Positions 40,083 to 48,587 of a stretch of 64,000 bases of DNA are shown in pieces (within the stretch, counting starts at the first letter, position 1; every line of letters begins with the position of its first letter). The notes below the pieces were generated by a model. That model was not told the DNA's origin. It made no database searches and saw nothing but the letters and a program-made list of their open reading frames with translations. Position numbers and translations under genes: made by a program. The DNA is from Candidatus Nanopelagicales bacterium (GTDB lineage: Bacteria; Actinomycetota; Actinomycetes; S36-B12): assembly GCA_018402235.1 (NCBI GenBank), contig JAGYJJ010000004.1, positions 951,256 to 1,015,255 of the forward strand, read 5' to 3'.

Positions 40083-41741
40083 CTAGCGACGAATGGTTAT
40101 CGTCTTGGACATCGTGGCGACGGGGTAGTTATCGCGGAATGCCGGCGTGGGCGTGTAAACGGCCCTAACCGTGTACGTGCCCGGAGTCAGGCTGCGACTG
40201 ACAACCTTGCGTTTGATGGCGCGCTTGGATGTGGCACCGAGAGGCTTGAGCCAGCGACCCTTGGCAATTACCTGGCGCTCACGGCCTGCGGAGTCAATGA
40301 TGCTGATGCGCACCTTGCCCTTGATGTTGGCGGTGTTCGCGATCACGGCGAATGGCCTTCGGACCCCTGCCCGAGTTCGATTCCTAGCACGCAATGTAAG
40401 CGTGACGCCTTCAGCGATTGTGACCGTCTGGCCCCCGCTGACTGGCGTGGGAGCAGGCGGCGGGGTGGTACCCACACCCACAAGCGATGACAGTGCAGGG
40501 CTACCGGGCCCGCTGCCGTTCACACCTTGAACCGTTACGCGGATGAACTGATTGGTTTGCGCGGCTGTGGGAACGTAAGTCTTAGCTGTTGCTCCCGGGA
40601 TGTTCGTGCAGGTATTCGCATCTGCCCCGTTGGTACATGCCTGCCACTGGTACAGGAAGCTTCCTGGGCTCAGGCTCCAGGCGCCATCCGACGCTGTCAG
40701 GACGGTGCCGGCCTGCACGCCAGTAGTGGGTGTGATCGTGGGAGCAGCCGTCGATACCGGGACGGCACCGGACAGAACTCGGGCAACCTTGCCCGCCGTG
40801 GTCTGCGCAACCCAGACATTCGAGTCTGGGCCCTCAGACAGTCCCGTCGGTCCAGAATTCGGACTCGTCAACGTGTATTCGCCGAGCGGCGCGCCTTGAG
40901 CCGAGTACTTCGCAACCGAGTTGCGTGCAGTCAGTGAAACCCACAGGGTGTTGCCCACTCCATTGGCCATTCCGCTCGGAGCCCCGGGCACCGACATTTC
41001 CAAGACAGTGGTGTCGGCTACCAACTTGCCGAGTTGGTTGCGGGCGGACATTGCGAACCAGATCGCACCATCCACGTTGGCGATGCCCGTCGGGTCTGAC
41101 GCGGTAGCAAGCGGAACACTTCCGTAGGTGGTTCCGTCCACGAGCACGTAGGCAATGCGATCAGCGCCAGCATCGGTGAAGTACAAGCGACTACTACCGG
41201 TAGGGCCTTGGACGATGCTGTGCGGTTGTGAGTTGGCCCACGGCACAGCAAACATCGTCACCGCACCAGCCATGGTCACTCGACCAATGCGTCCACCCAA
41301 TTCGGTGAACCACATGTTGCCATCGGGACCTTGAGCAATGTCTTGAGGTCGCATAGTTGCGTCGGGAAGATCGATGACGGAAACAGCGCCTTGCATCGTG
41401 ATGCGCCCGAGCTTCCCACCGTCGCGCAGCGTGAACCACATGTTGCCATCCGGTCCAGCTGCAATACCCCAGGGATTCCCGACATTTGCCGGAAGCGGAA
41501 GTGCGTAGGCCGTGACTGCGCCGGTCATGGTCACCTTGGCGATCGTTTTGGATGCACCTCCGGTGACCCACATGCTGCCGTCAGGACCGGGCGCAACGTC
41601 GCGAGGCGTGGCACCTGCGGCCAGTCCAATCTCAGTTACGTCGCCCGGTGCGGCGCTCGCAGTGCTCGCGCCCACCAAACCGGTGGCCACGAGGGCAACG
41701 ATAGAAACGACAGATGCAGCAACTTTCGAGTACGCACGCAT
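40083..41741 (-). CDS. Secreted Vgb/streptogramin-lyase-like beta-propeller protein
   Basis: Signal peptide MRAYSKVAASVVSIVALVATGLVGASTASA; repeated GPDGNMWFT motifs; C-terminal Ig/Ig-like region. The 866-aa ORF 40083-42683 merges this with the upstream transporter. Confidence 0.82.
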   Translation of the reverse strand: MRAYSKVAASVVSIVALVATGLVGASTASAAPGDVTEIGLAAGATPRDVAPGPDGSMWVTGGASKTIAKVTMTGAVTAYALPLPANVGNPWGIAAGPDGNMWFTLRDGGKLGRITMQGAVSVIDLPDATMRPQDIAQGPDGNMWFTELGGRIGRVTMAGAVTMFAVPWANSQPHSIVQGPTGSSRLYFTDAGADRIAYVLVDGTTYGSVPLATASDPTGIANVDGAIWFAMSARNQLGKLVADTTVLEMSVPGAPSGMANGVGNTLWVSLTARNSVAKYSAQGAPLGEYTLTSPNSGPTGLSEGPDSNVWVAQTTAGKVARVLSGAVPVSTAAPTITPTTGVQAGTVLTASDGAWSLSPGSFLYQWQACTNGADANTCTNIPGATAKTYVPTAAQTNQFIRVTVQGVNGSGPGSPALSSLVGVGTTPPPAPTPVSGGQTVTIAEGVTLTLRARNRTRAGVRRPFAVIANTANIKGKVRISIIDSAGRERQVIAKGRWLKPLGATSKRAIKRKVVSRSLTPGTYTVRAVYTPTPAFRDNYPVATMSKTITIRR

Positions 41742-41830
41742 ACCCCCACCGTGGCACAGGTTCGCGGATCGGGCGGGGAATGCCCTGCCCGTGTCGCCCT
41801 TCGATGAGGAAAAGGATGGGGATTTCTTCA

Positions 41831-42683
41831 CTAGGCAACGGCTAAGGCCGACGCAGCCAGCAGGGCCAGGCCGACACCGAGAAGTTGAATGCGAGACAGC
41901 GTCTCTTTCAGGAATACCCGGGCCAACATGACCGTCGCAGCCGGATAGAGACGAGCCGATCACCGCAACAACCGCCAATAATCCACGTTGGGCAGCCAAC
42001 TGAAATACCGCGTTGGCCAGTGCATCGAGTACACCGGCTGCGATTGCGAGGTTCCACGGAAAAGAGGGTCGATTTGAAGGCGGAGCAGAACGTGAGCGAT
42101 GGATGAGGATCGCCAAGATGCCCAGGACAAGGATCGTGGAGAACCAGCGGCCCATGGTGGCGACCCAGATTCCCGAATCGGCAGGTGCAGTCCCGATCAC
42201 ACTGAGGTAGACACCAATCGCCAGCCCACTACCCGCAGCAAGCACAACAGCGCGAGGTGGCGTGCGTCGATGGGGTCCCGATTCACGGCTCACCAGAACA
42301 ACCGCGACACCCGCCACGGCTACGCCGGCCAGGGCTAGAGCAGACAGCGACTCTCCCAACACCACGCCCACACCCACCGGAACTGCCCCCGACAACACGG
42401 CGGTTATCGGCGACACAATTCCCATTTGTCCGCGAGACAAAGCTGCGTACAGCAAGCCGATAGCAAGTGCACCAACAATGCCCGCGACAAAGCCGATGCC
42501 CACGGCGCTCCAGGACCAACGTCCGGGAACGATCACCAGGGCCAGGAAGGTGATGAGTACTGCACCGGCCGGGTAGGACACGGCCAAGACCCGAATCGAA
42601 CCAACCCGGCGGGCTGCAATTCCACCAAGGAAATCCGATGTGCCCCACGCCAGGCTGGACAGCAGCGCCAAAACAGCTGCCAC
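41831..42683 (-). CDS. EamA/DMT-family transporter (frameshift near 41945)
   Basis: LLSSLAWGTSDFLGGIAARRVG..., ANAVFQLAAQRGLLAVVAVIGS; correct C-terminus SLYPAATVMLARVFLKETLSRIQLLGVGLALLAASALAVA* read in another frame, stop at 41831. Confidence 0.88.
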
Positions 42684-42787
42684 GTGCGCCCCTTCCCAAC
42701 CCTGCGGTTATAGCCGGCGAACAGTACCGGGCCGAATGGGATACTCGAAACTATGCAGAGCACTCGACCGGCGGGACGGCCAGGGTC

Positions 42788-43237
42788 ATGACACGCATCG
42801 CATCCGGTCCGTGGGATGAATCCGAAATCGAGTCGTTCTTGGATCGAACCTGCATTCCGGTCCGGCTGGCCACCAATGGCTCCTCCGGTCCCCTCGTACA
42901 AAGCCTGTGGTTTGCGCCGCGAGGTATGGAGTTGTGGTGCTGTACGCAAAGATCCTCGGTTCTCACCCGGCGACTTGAACGTGACGACAGAGTGGGATTC
43001 GAAGTTGCCGCCGACACCCCTCCCTACCGTGGAGTTCGCGGCACCGGAGTGGCGCATCTCCTAGACGACAATGTGCAATCCACGCTGCAAACCCTCATCG
43101 AGCGCTACCAGGGCACGGAGCGCACCGAATTGAGTGACTGGCTCCTTAGCCGGATCGAGAGTGAGATCGCTATCCGTATCGAACCTCGAACCGTCGCGTC
43201 CTGGGACTTCTCTAGTCGCATGACAAAACGCGATTAG
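42788..43237 (+). CDS. Pyridoxamine 5'-phosphate oxidase-like FMN-binding protein
   Basis: ESFLDRTCIPVRLATNGSSGPLVQSLWFAPRGMELWCCTQRSSVLTRRLERDDRVGFEVAAD, GVRGTGVAHL. Confidence 0.75.
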   Translation: MTRIASGPWDESEIESFLDRTCIPVRLATNGSSGPLVQSLWFAPRGMELWCCTQRSSVLTRRLERDDRVGFEVAADTPPYRGVRGTGVAHLLDDNVQSTLQTLIERYQGTERTELSDWLLSRIESEIAIRIEPRTVASWDFSSRMTKRD

Positions 43238-44493
43238 GTGAAAAGATCCGACGCGAGATAGTCCCCATCTACGCAACCAGGAGGAATGAAGTACGACGAC
43301 GACCCAATCGTCGTATTCCATCGGTTGAAGGCGTCGAGCGCAGCGATTCGCTCCTGCATCGGGATGAACGACTTACGTGGATCTGCGGTGTACGCCGCAA
43401 AGATCAGGCCCGCGTCCTGCACTCCATTGACGAAGCCGCCATCGTAGGTATACGGGCGGCGCAGGATCATCTCTTCTTCGCTCTCGGCGTGAGCCACGCG
43501 CATGTGGGCGTTCGACGGAATAACCGGAAGTCCGTTCTCGTCTAACACATCGAAGCGCACCTCATCGGTCTCACTCGTTCCACCGAGGGGAGCTCCGGTA
43601 TCCAGAGTACGACCGATAACGATCTCTTTGGCTCCCGCATCCATGCGGTCCCATTCGTCTAGGAGCATGCGGATTCTTCGAATAACCACCACGGTGCCAC
43701 CGGCAGCCCAGGCCGGATCGCCTTCGGTCCACACAACCGCATCGAATTGCGGCGTTCCCGGCATCGGATTAACGGTTCCGTCCACTTGCCCCATCATGTT
43801 GCGCGAGGCTCGGCCCCCTTCGTTTGCCGGAGTGGGCGAACGAAACCCGGCCTGCACCCAGGCAACCGTCGTCAGGGTTGATAAATCCTTGACCAGCATG
43901 CGCTGGGCGTGGGCCAGTGTGAGTGGATCGTCCGATCCGATCTGGATGAGGAAGTCGGTATCGGACCACTTGTTTTCGAGTTGGTCGGTCGAGAACGTAG
44001 GGATCTCAGCGAAGTACTCAGGGACCTGATCAGCACGTCCAGTCTTCTCGAACAGCGATCGACCAAGCCCAAGCGTGATGGACAACCGGGCGGGCACCTC
44101 GGCGATCTCCGGCTCGGTATCGCCGAGTGCCGGGCGCCCGGCCATCAGACGCGCGGCGTCATCGCTGACGATGCGAAGGACGCTATCGGCGTCCTGCGCA
44201 CTCGCACTCAGCAGGTTGAGGCCGAGGAAAGTGGCGTAGGTCTGCTCGGGTGTATCCACACCCGCTTGGTGGACGCCGTGAAAATCAATCGTCTGATGTG
44301 AACTCCAGCCAGCGGGGTTCTCTTCCGAGATCCGAGGGCGGGCGGTGGGAGCAACGGAAGCGCTGTCTGCTCCCGTTGCGGTCGTCCGACCGAGGACCAC
44401 CCCACCGGCGACGCCGACTATCGCGGCGCCGCTGGCGGTGAGTAGTCCACGACGCGACACACTGCGCTGCGGGGTTTCGCCGTGGTCGTTCAT
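43234..44493 (-). CDS. Dyp-type peroxidase (Tat-exported, EfeB-like)
   Basis: Twin-Arg SVSRRGLLTASGAAIVG; RASRNMMGQVDGTVNP (GxxDG), RRIRMLLDEWDRM, RRPYTYDGG, GLIFAAYTADPRKSFIPMQERI. Confidence 0.93.
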   Translation of the reverse strand: MNDHGETPQRSVSRRGLLTASGAAIVGVAGGVVLGRTTATGADSASVAPTARPRISEENPAGWSSHQTIDFHGVHQAGVDTPEQTYATFLGLNLLSASAQDADSVLRIVSDDAARLMAGRPALGDTEPEIAEVPARLSITLGLGRSLFEKTGRADQVPEYFAEIPTFSTDQLENKWSDTDFLIQIGSDDPLTLAHAQRMLVKDLSTLTTVAWVQAGFRSPTPANEGGRASRNMMGQVDGTVNPMPGTPQFDAVVWTEGDPAWAAGGTVVVIRRIRMLLDEWDRMDAGAKEIVIGRTLDTGAPLGGTSETDEVRFDVLDENGLPVIPSNAHMRVAHAESEEEMILRRPYTYDGGFVNGVQDAGLIFAAYTADPRKSFIPMQERIAALDAFNRWNTTIGSSSYFIPPGCVDGDYLASDLFT

Positions 44494-45122
44494 TAGTTCA
44501 TTCCACCGTGGTTCATGCCGGCGCCCATGTCGTCGTACTTCTCGTTTGCACCGGCGAAAACCTTGCCCATCGCCCTAAAGCGCAACTGCCCGCCATCAGA
44601 TGTGATCAAGACCATCGGCACCATTTCACCTGCGGTGACCGGCTGCTTCATCTGCATCAGCATCAAGTGCTCACTGCCCGGCTTCAACTCAAGCGATCCA
44701 CGGGCGGGAATGACGAACCCCCCGTCCATCTCCTTCATCTGCATCGTGCCGTCTTGCATGGCCACATCGTGAAGTTGCACAACACCGGCAAACCGCGGTG
44801 AGCGCGCACCGATGACACGAATCGGTTTGTTGGTGGGATTGGTGATGACACCGAAGCCGGACGTCATACCCGAATCTGCTGCCTTGACCCAGGTGTCGTC
44901 GATGATGAGTGGGGACTTTGACCGCTTGAGTCCCTTGCTCCACGTACTGCCGTTTGCACCTGACGTGCATATAAACGCGCGCCCGGATGCAAGTCGGGTT
45001 TCGCCGGACATCATGCAACTGCTACCCGGCTTCGGCGCTGAAGCCGCTTGGGCTGGGGCAACGCTTCCCGCAAGTCCTAATCCGGCAACCAAACTCACAG
45101 CAAGAAATGAATGAGTACGCAT
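44493..45122 (-). CDS. Periplasmic copper chaperone PCu(A)C-domain protein
   Basis: LHDVAMQDGTMQMKEMDGGFVIPARGSLELKPGSEHLMLMQMKQP matches H-x(n)-M...HxM copper motif; signal peptide; N-terminal two-Cys segment. Confidence 0.87.
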   Translation of the reverse strand: MRTHSFLAVSLVAGLGLAGSVAPAQAASAPKPGSSCMMSGETRLASGRAFICTSGANGSTWSKGLKRSKSPLIIDDTWVKAADSGMTSGFGVITNPTNKPIRVIGARSPRFAGVVQLHDVAMQDGTMQMKEMDGGFVIPARGSLELKPGSEHLMLMQMKQPVTAGEMVPMVLITSDGGQLRFRAMGKVFAGANEKYDDMGAGMNHGGMN

Positions 45123-45186
45123 GGAAAACCTTTCGATAATCGAATGAATTGATGGGTGCACAGCAACAGCACCCACCGATTCACGA

Positions 45187-45723
45187 CTACGCGAAAGTGG
45201 GTGCTCCTACCGGACTCGGTGGCCCACGACGAGAGCGCGCGTGCACATCGAATGAGCTGCGCGAAAAGACAGGAGTGATGTGCGGAAGGTCTCTTTTGGA
45301 GGTCGACGGAATACCGGGGAAGGACAGACTCGGGACTCCGAGAAGACGTGCTGCCGCACGAACCCAGAGGGAAACGATCTGCTCGCCACGCGCGAAGAGC
45401 ACAGCGGCGATCCCCGCAGCCATGAGGTGAGCCGTGGTCATCGATAGGTCGGGCAGATACCCGACGCCATGGTGGCCCAGGGCAACTATTGCTGCGTGAA
45501 TCAGCATTTGACCAGCGAACAAGATGCCCACCAGTGAAGTGACTGAGCGGCGTCGACCTGCCAAGGACCAGGCGAGGCCGCCTGCAACAACCGCCCCGCC
45601 AAGCAGAGCGGTAAGGCCGGGCAGGGAACCTGCGGCTGCAGCATGCGCGGCGAGCGAGAGGACCAAGAGCACGGTAGCGAGCACTACGCGGCGCAAACTC
45701 GACTGCGACTTACGGCCAGGCAC
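45187..45723 (-). CDS. Multi-TM membrane protein upstream of PCuAC
   Basis: About 4-5 hydrophobic segments; GQMLIHAAIVALGHHGVGYLPDLSMTTAHLMAAG. Confidence 0.6.
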   Translation of the reverse strand: MPGRKSQSSLRRVVLATVLLVLSLAAHAAAAGSLPGLTALLGGAVVAGGLAWSLAGRRRSVTSLVGILFAGQMLIHAAIVALGHHGVGYLPDLSMTTAHLMAAGIAAVLFARGEQIVSLWVRAAARLLGVPSLSFPGIPSTSKRDLPHITPVFSRSSFDVHARSRRGPPSPVGAPTFA

Positions 45724-45750
45724 ACTTCGACATTACGCCACCGCGGAGCG

Positions 45751-46674
45751 CTAGGACCGAACGGGCTCGTCCACCTGCTCTTCACTGATCCCCAGGCGTC
45801 GCTCCACCACGAGGAGCACCACAACGAAACCAGCACCCAGGACAGCAACCAGCAGTGCAGGCAGAAATAAAGAGTCCGGGGCCAGCAGATCGCGTTCCTC
45901 GGTCTGCCACGGCCACAGAGCGCGAAGTGAGCCGAACATCAGGCCTGTGAGGATTGCGAGCGTGATGCCGGCGCGATGCTGCAATAGCCACTTGAGCAAC
46001 GTGACGAACGCGCCGAGTCCGACTATTGCGCCAACGGCAAACGCACCCAGGTACACAAGATCGCGATCGTTCACCGCTTGGATCGTGGGTTCGTATAGCC
46101 CAATTGAGAGCAGCAGAAAGGACCCCGACACTCCCGGCAACACGAGGGCGCAGATGGCAACGGCGGCCGCGAGCATCACCACGATCGGGCTCGGGTTATC
46201 GATGGTGGCAGGCGGCAGGCCGGTAATGAAGAACAGCGCGATCGCAGCGAGCGCCGCAGCAATGACATACGAAGGCCGCCACCCCACTCCACGATGAACC
46301 ATCTGGGCCGGCACCCAGATTCCAGCAAGGACGAGCCCGAAGAACAGAGCGAGCATCTGCACCGGGTACTCCTCGAGCAATGGCTCCACCACGGCAGCAC
46401 CGACGATCACCATCGTTCCCATGCCGATTGCCACAGGGATGAGTAACCGCCAGGGAAGACCGCCCAGAGTGCGCATTGCTCCTGCGGGACCTCCGGCTGC
46501 AAGACCAACCAACTGTCGCACTGCGAGCACGACGTTGGCGATCGCATCAATGACCGTGCGGTAGATGCCAACGATCAGCGCGATCGTCCCGCCGCTTACC
46601 CCCGGTATCACCTCGGCGACACCGATCAGGCCACCGCGAATGAGGTCCACGAACACGCGAAACGCTTGAGGCAC
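45751..46674 (-). CDS. DUF368 (PopT-family) membrane protein
   Basis: LIRGGLIGVAEVIPGVSGGTIALIVGIY, VLPGVSGSFLLLSIGLYEP: duplicated PGVSG motifs typical of DUF368. Confidence 0.92.
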   Translation of the reverse strand: MPQAFRVFVDLIRGGLIGVAEVIPGVSGGTIALIVGIYRTVIDAIANVVLAVRQLVGLAAGGPAGAMRTLGGLPWRLLIPVAIGMGTMVIVGAAVVEPLLEEYPVQMLALFFGLVLAGIWVPAQMVHRGVGWRPSYVIAAALAAIALFFITGLPPATIDNPSPIVVMLAAAVAICALVLPGVSGSFLLLSIGLYEPTIQAVNDRDLVYLGAFAVGAIVGLGAFVTLLKWLLQHRAGITLAILTGLMFGSLRALWPWQTEERDLLAPDSLFLPALLVAVLGAGFVVVLLVVERRLGISEEQVDEPVRS

Positions 46675-46746
46675 CCGATAACCCTAGGGCAGGAAAAGGA
46701 CCTAACCCGCTGTCGCCACACATGGCCGACGCGATATACCTAGGCC

Positions 46747-47179
46747 ATGGAAGAAGGCGGACTCGCAACGTTCATCCCTTACACCGAGGTGATGTTGGGG
46801 CTCGCCCAAGCCTTCGAGATCGTCGCGGCGCTGACCTTGCTGGTCGGCTTGTTTTGGTCACTTGCCCTCACCATTCGCACATATCGCTTGAGTCACGACG
46901 GAAAACTCGCCTATAAGACCATGCGCCAATCCTTCGGTGGCGCCATCTTGCTCGGACTGGAGATCTCTGGTCGCCGGTGATCTGATTCGTACCGTTGCGG
47001 TCTATCCCACCCTCGAGAACGTGGGCGTTCTCGCGATCATCGTTCTCATCCGCACAGTGCTGAGTTTCAGCCTGGAGATCGAAATAGAAGGTGTCCCGCC
47101 GTGGCGCCGCGCATTGGTCAGTGGCGCAACCGTCATGAAGCAAGCAACCACCAATGCGAAGGCCCAGGCCGATGGCTGA
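46747..47179 (+). CDS. DUF1622 family membrane protein (frameshift near 46963)
   Basis: ORF 46747-46980 then VAGDLIRTVAVYPTLENVGVLAIIVLIRTVLSFSLEIEIEGVPPW in ORF 46937-47179. Confidence 0.85.
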
Positions 47180-47600
47180 CGGAAAGATCACCGCGTGCCC
47201 GTCGTGCGGCAAGAAGAATCGGGTCCCAGCTGCTGTCGTAGGCAAGCCGCAATGTGCATCGTGTAAGTCACCGCTTCCGTGGATAGTCGATGCCACTGAT
47301 CAGACCATCAACAGTGCTTTGGACACCAAGCAACTCGTTCTCATAGATCTGTGGGCACCGTGGTGCGGGCCGTGCCGAATGGTGGCGCCGGTGCTCGAGC
47401 AATTGGCTGCGAAATACGCTGGGCGCATCAAGGTAGTGAAGGTGAACGTCGATGACAATCCCCGTGCGGCCCAGACCTACGACGCCCGCAGTATTCCTAC
47501 CTTGGTGTTTGCTAAGGATGGTGCGGTGGTCGATCGAGTGATCGGCGCCCAGCCCGCCCCAACACTGTCCACCCATATCGACACACTGCTTGCGAGTTGA
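47172..47600 (+). CDS. Thioredoxin with N-terminal zinc ribbon (TrxC-like)
   Basis: CPSCGKKNRVP...CASCKSPLPW, LIDLWAPWCGPCRMVAPVLEQLA. Confidence 0.95.
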   Translation: MADGKITACPSCGKKNRVPAAVVGKPQCASCKSPLPWIVDATDQTINSALDTKQLVLIDLWAPWCGPCRMVAPVLEQLAAKYAGRIKVVKVNVDDNPRAAQTYDARSIPTLVFAKDGAVVDRVIGAQPAPTLSTHIDTLLAS

Positions 47601-47603
47601 TGC

Positions 47604-48149
47604 ATGCAAACCATCATGTTCATCCGCCATGCGGAGAAGCCCGAGAAGGCAGAGAAGGGCGTGACGCCCGATGGCGAGCACGACGAGCACTCACTTTCCG
47701 TGCGGGGATGGACGCGAGCTGGCGCACTCGCTGCTTTGTTCGCAAACACCTCGGGCCGTCAGCACTTGGTTGAGCCCGCTCGAGTAATCGCTACTGCGCC
47801 AAGCCACAGTTACAAGAGCAAGCGTGAGCACGACACCGCGCTTCCCACAGCAGAGCGCCTCAACCTCAAGATCGATGCAATTGAGGTGCCCGATGATTAC
47901 GCACCGCTCGTCCAGGAGCTTCGGAACTCACCGAACCCGGCACTCATCGTCTGGCACCACGGCACCATCCCCGCATTCATCGCATCATTTCCAGTGACGA
48001 ACTTCCACGACGTCCCTGCACACTGGCCCGAGGATCGCTTCGATGCGATATGGGTCCTGCAACCCGATGGTGAGCAGTACACCTGGCATGAAGTGAACCA
48101 GGAGCTACTTGACGGCGACGTTCTAGGTCAGGCAGCCGATCCCGTATAG
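47604..48149 (+). CDS. Histidine phosphatase superfamily protein
   Basis: TIMFIRHAEKPEK...LSVRGWTRAGALAALF; second conserved His in LIVWHHGTIPAF. Confidence 0.78.
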   Translation: MQTIMFIRHAEKPEKAEKGVTPDGEHDEHSLSVRGWTRAGALAALFANTSGRQHLVEPARVIATAPSHSYKSKREHDTALPTAERLNLKIDAIEVPDDYAPLVQELRNSPNPALIVWHHGTIPAFIASFPVTNFHDVPAHWPEDRFDAIWVLQPDGEQYTWHEVNQELLDGDVLGQAADPV

Positions 48150-48512
48150 CTCTTCAGGGATAGCGGCATCTGCCGGGTAAGAGCCGTCCTCGTAGGTCCC
48201 ACATACATCTGTTTGCGTTCGCGGAACCCAGAACTGGCCCTCCGCTTCGAAAATGAAACTCGTCGGCGCGCCCTGACCCGAGTCGTCGCCCAGGATGCCG
48301 CTGGTGACGGCCCAGCCGTCCGCGCACTCAACGTTGTCGACACCATAATCATTGCCATCACCGAGTGATTCCGCGTACTGCTCCGCAGCTTCGCCCACCG
48401 CCTCAAATGTGCAGTCGGTCATTCCGCCCACCATGTCGTCGCCTTCACTCGAACAAGCACCCAAGGTCCCCGTGAGGACGAGCGCTGAAACCACTACGAC
48501 GCCAACCCGCAT
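48123..48512 (-). CDS. Small putative lipoprotein
   Basis: Signal + lipobox LVLTGTLGAC; Cys-containing acidic mature part. Confidence 0.6.
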   Translation of the reverse strand: MRVGVVVVSALVLTGTLGACSSEGDDMVGGMTDCTFEAVGEAAEQYAESLGDGNDYGVDNVECADGWAVTSGILGDDSGQGAPTSFIFEAEGQFWVPRTQTDVCGTYEDGSYPADAAIPEELYGIGCLT

Positions 48513-48587
48513 GACATTTCCTCCAAGAAGTTTCGCTGGGACAGCCGTCCCCTAAATATTGGGCCCACTATTGAGCACTGTGCGCCG

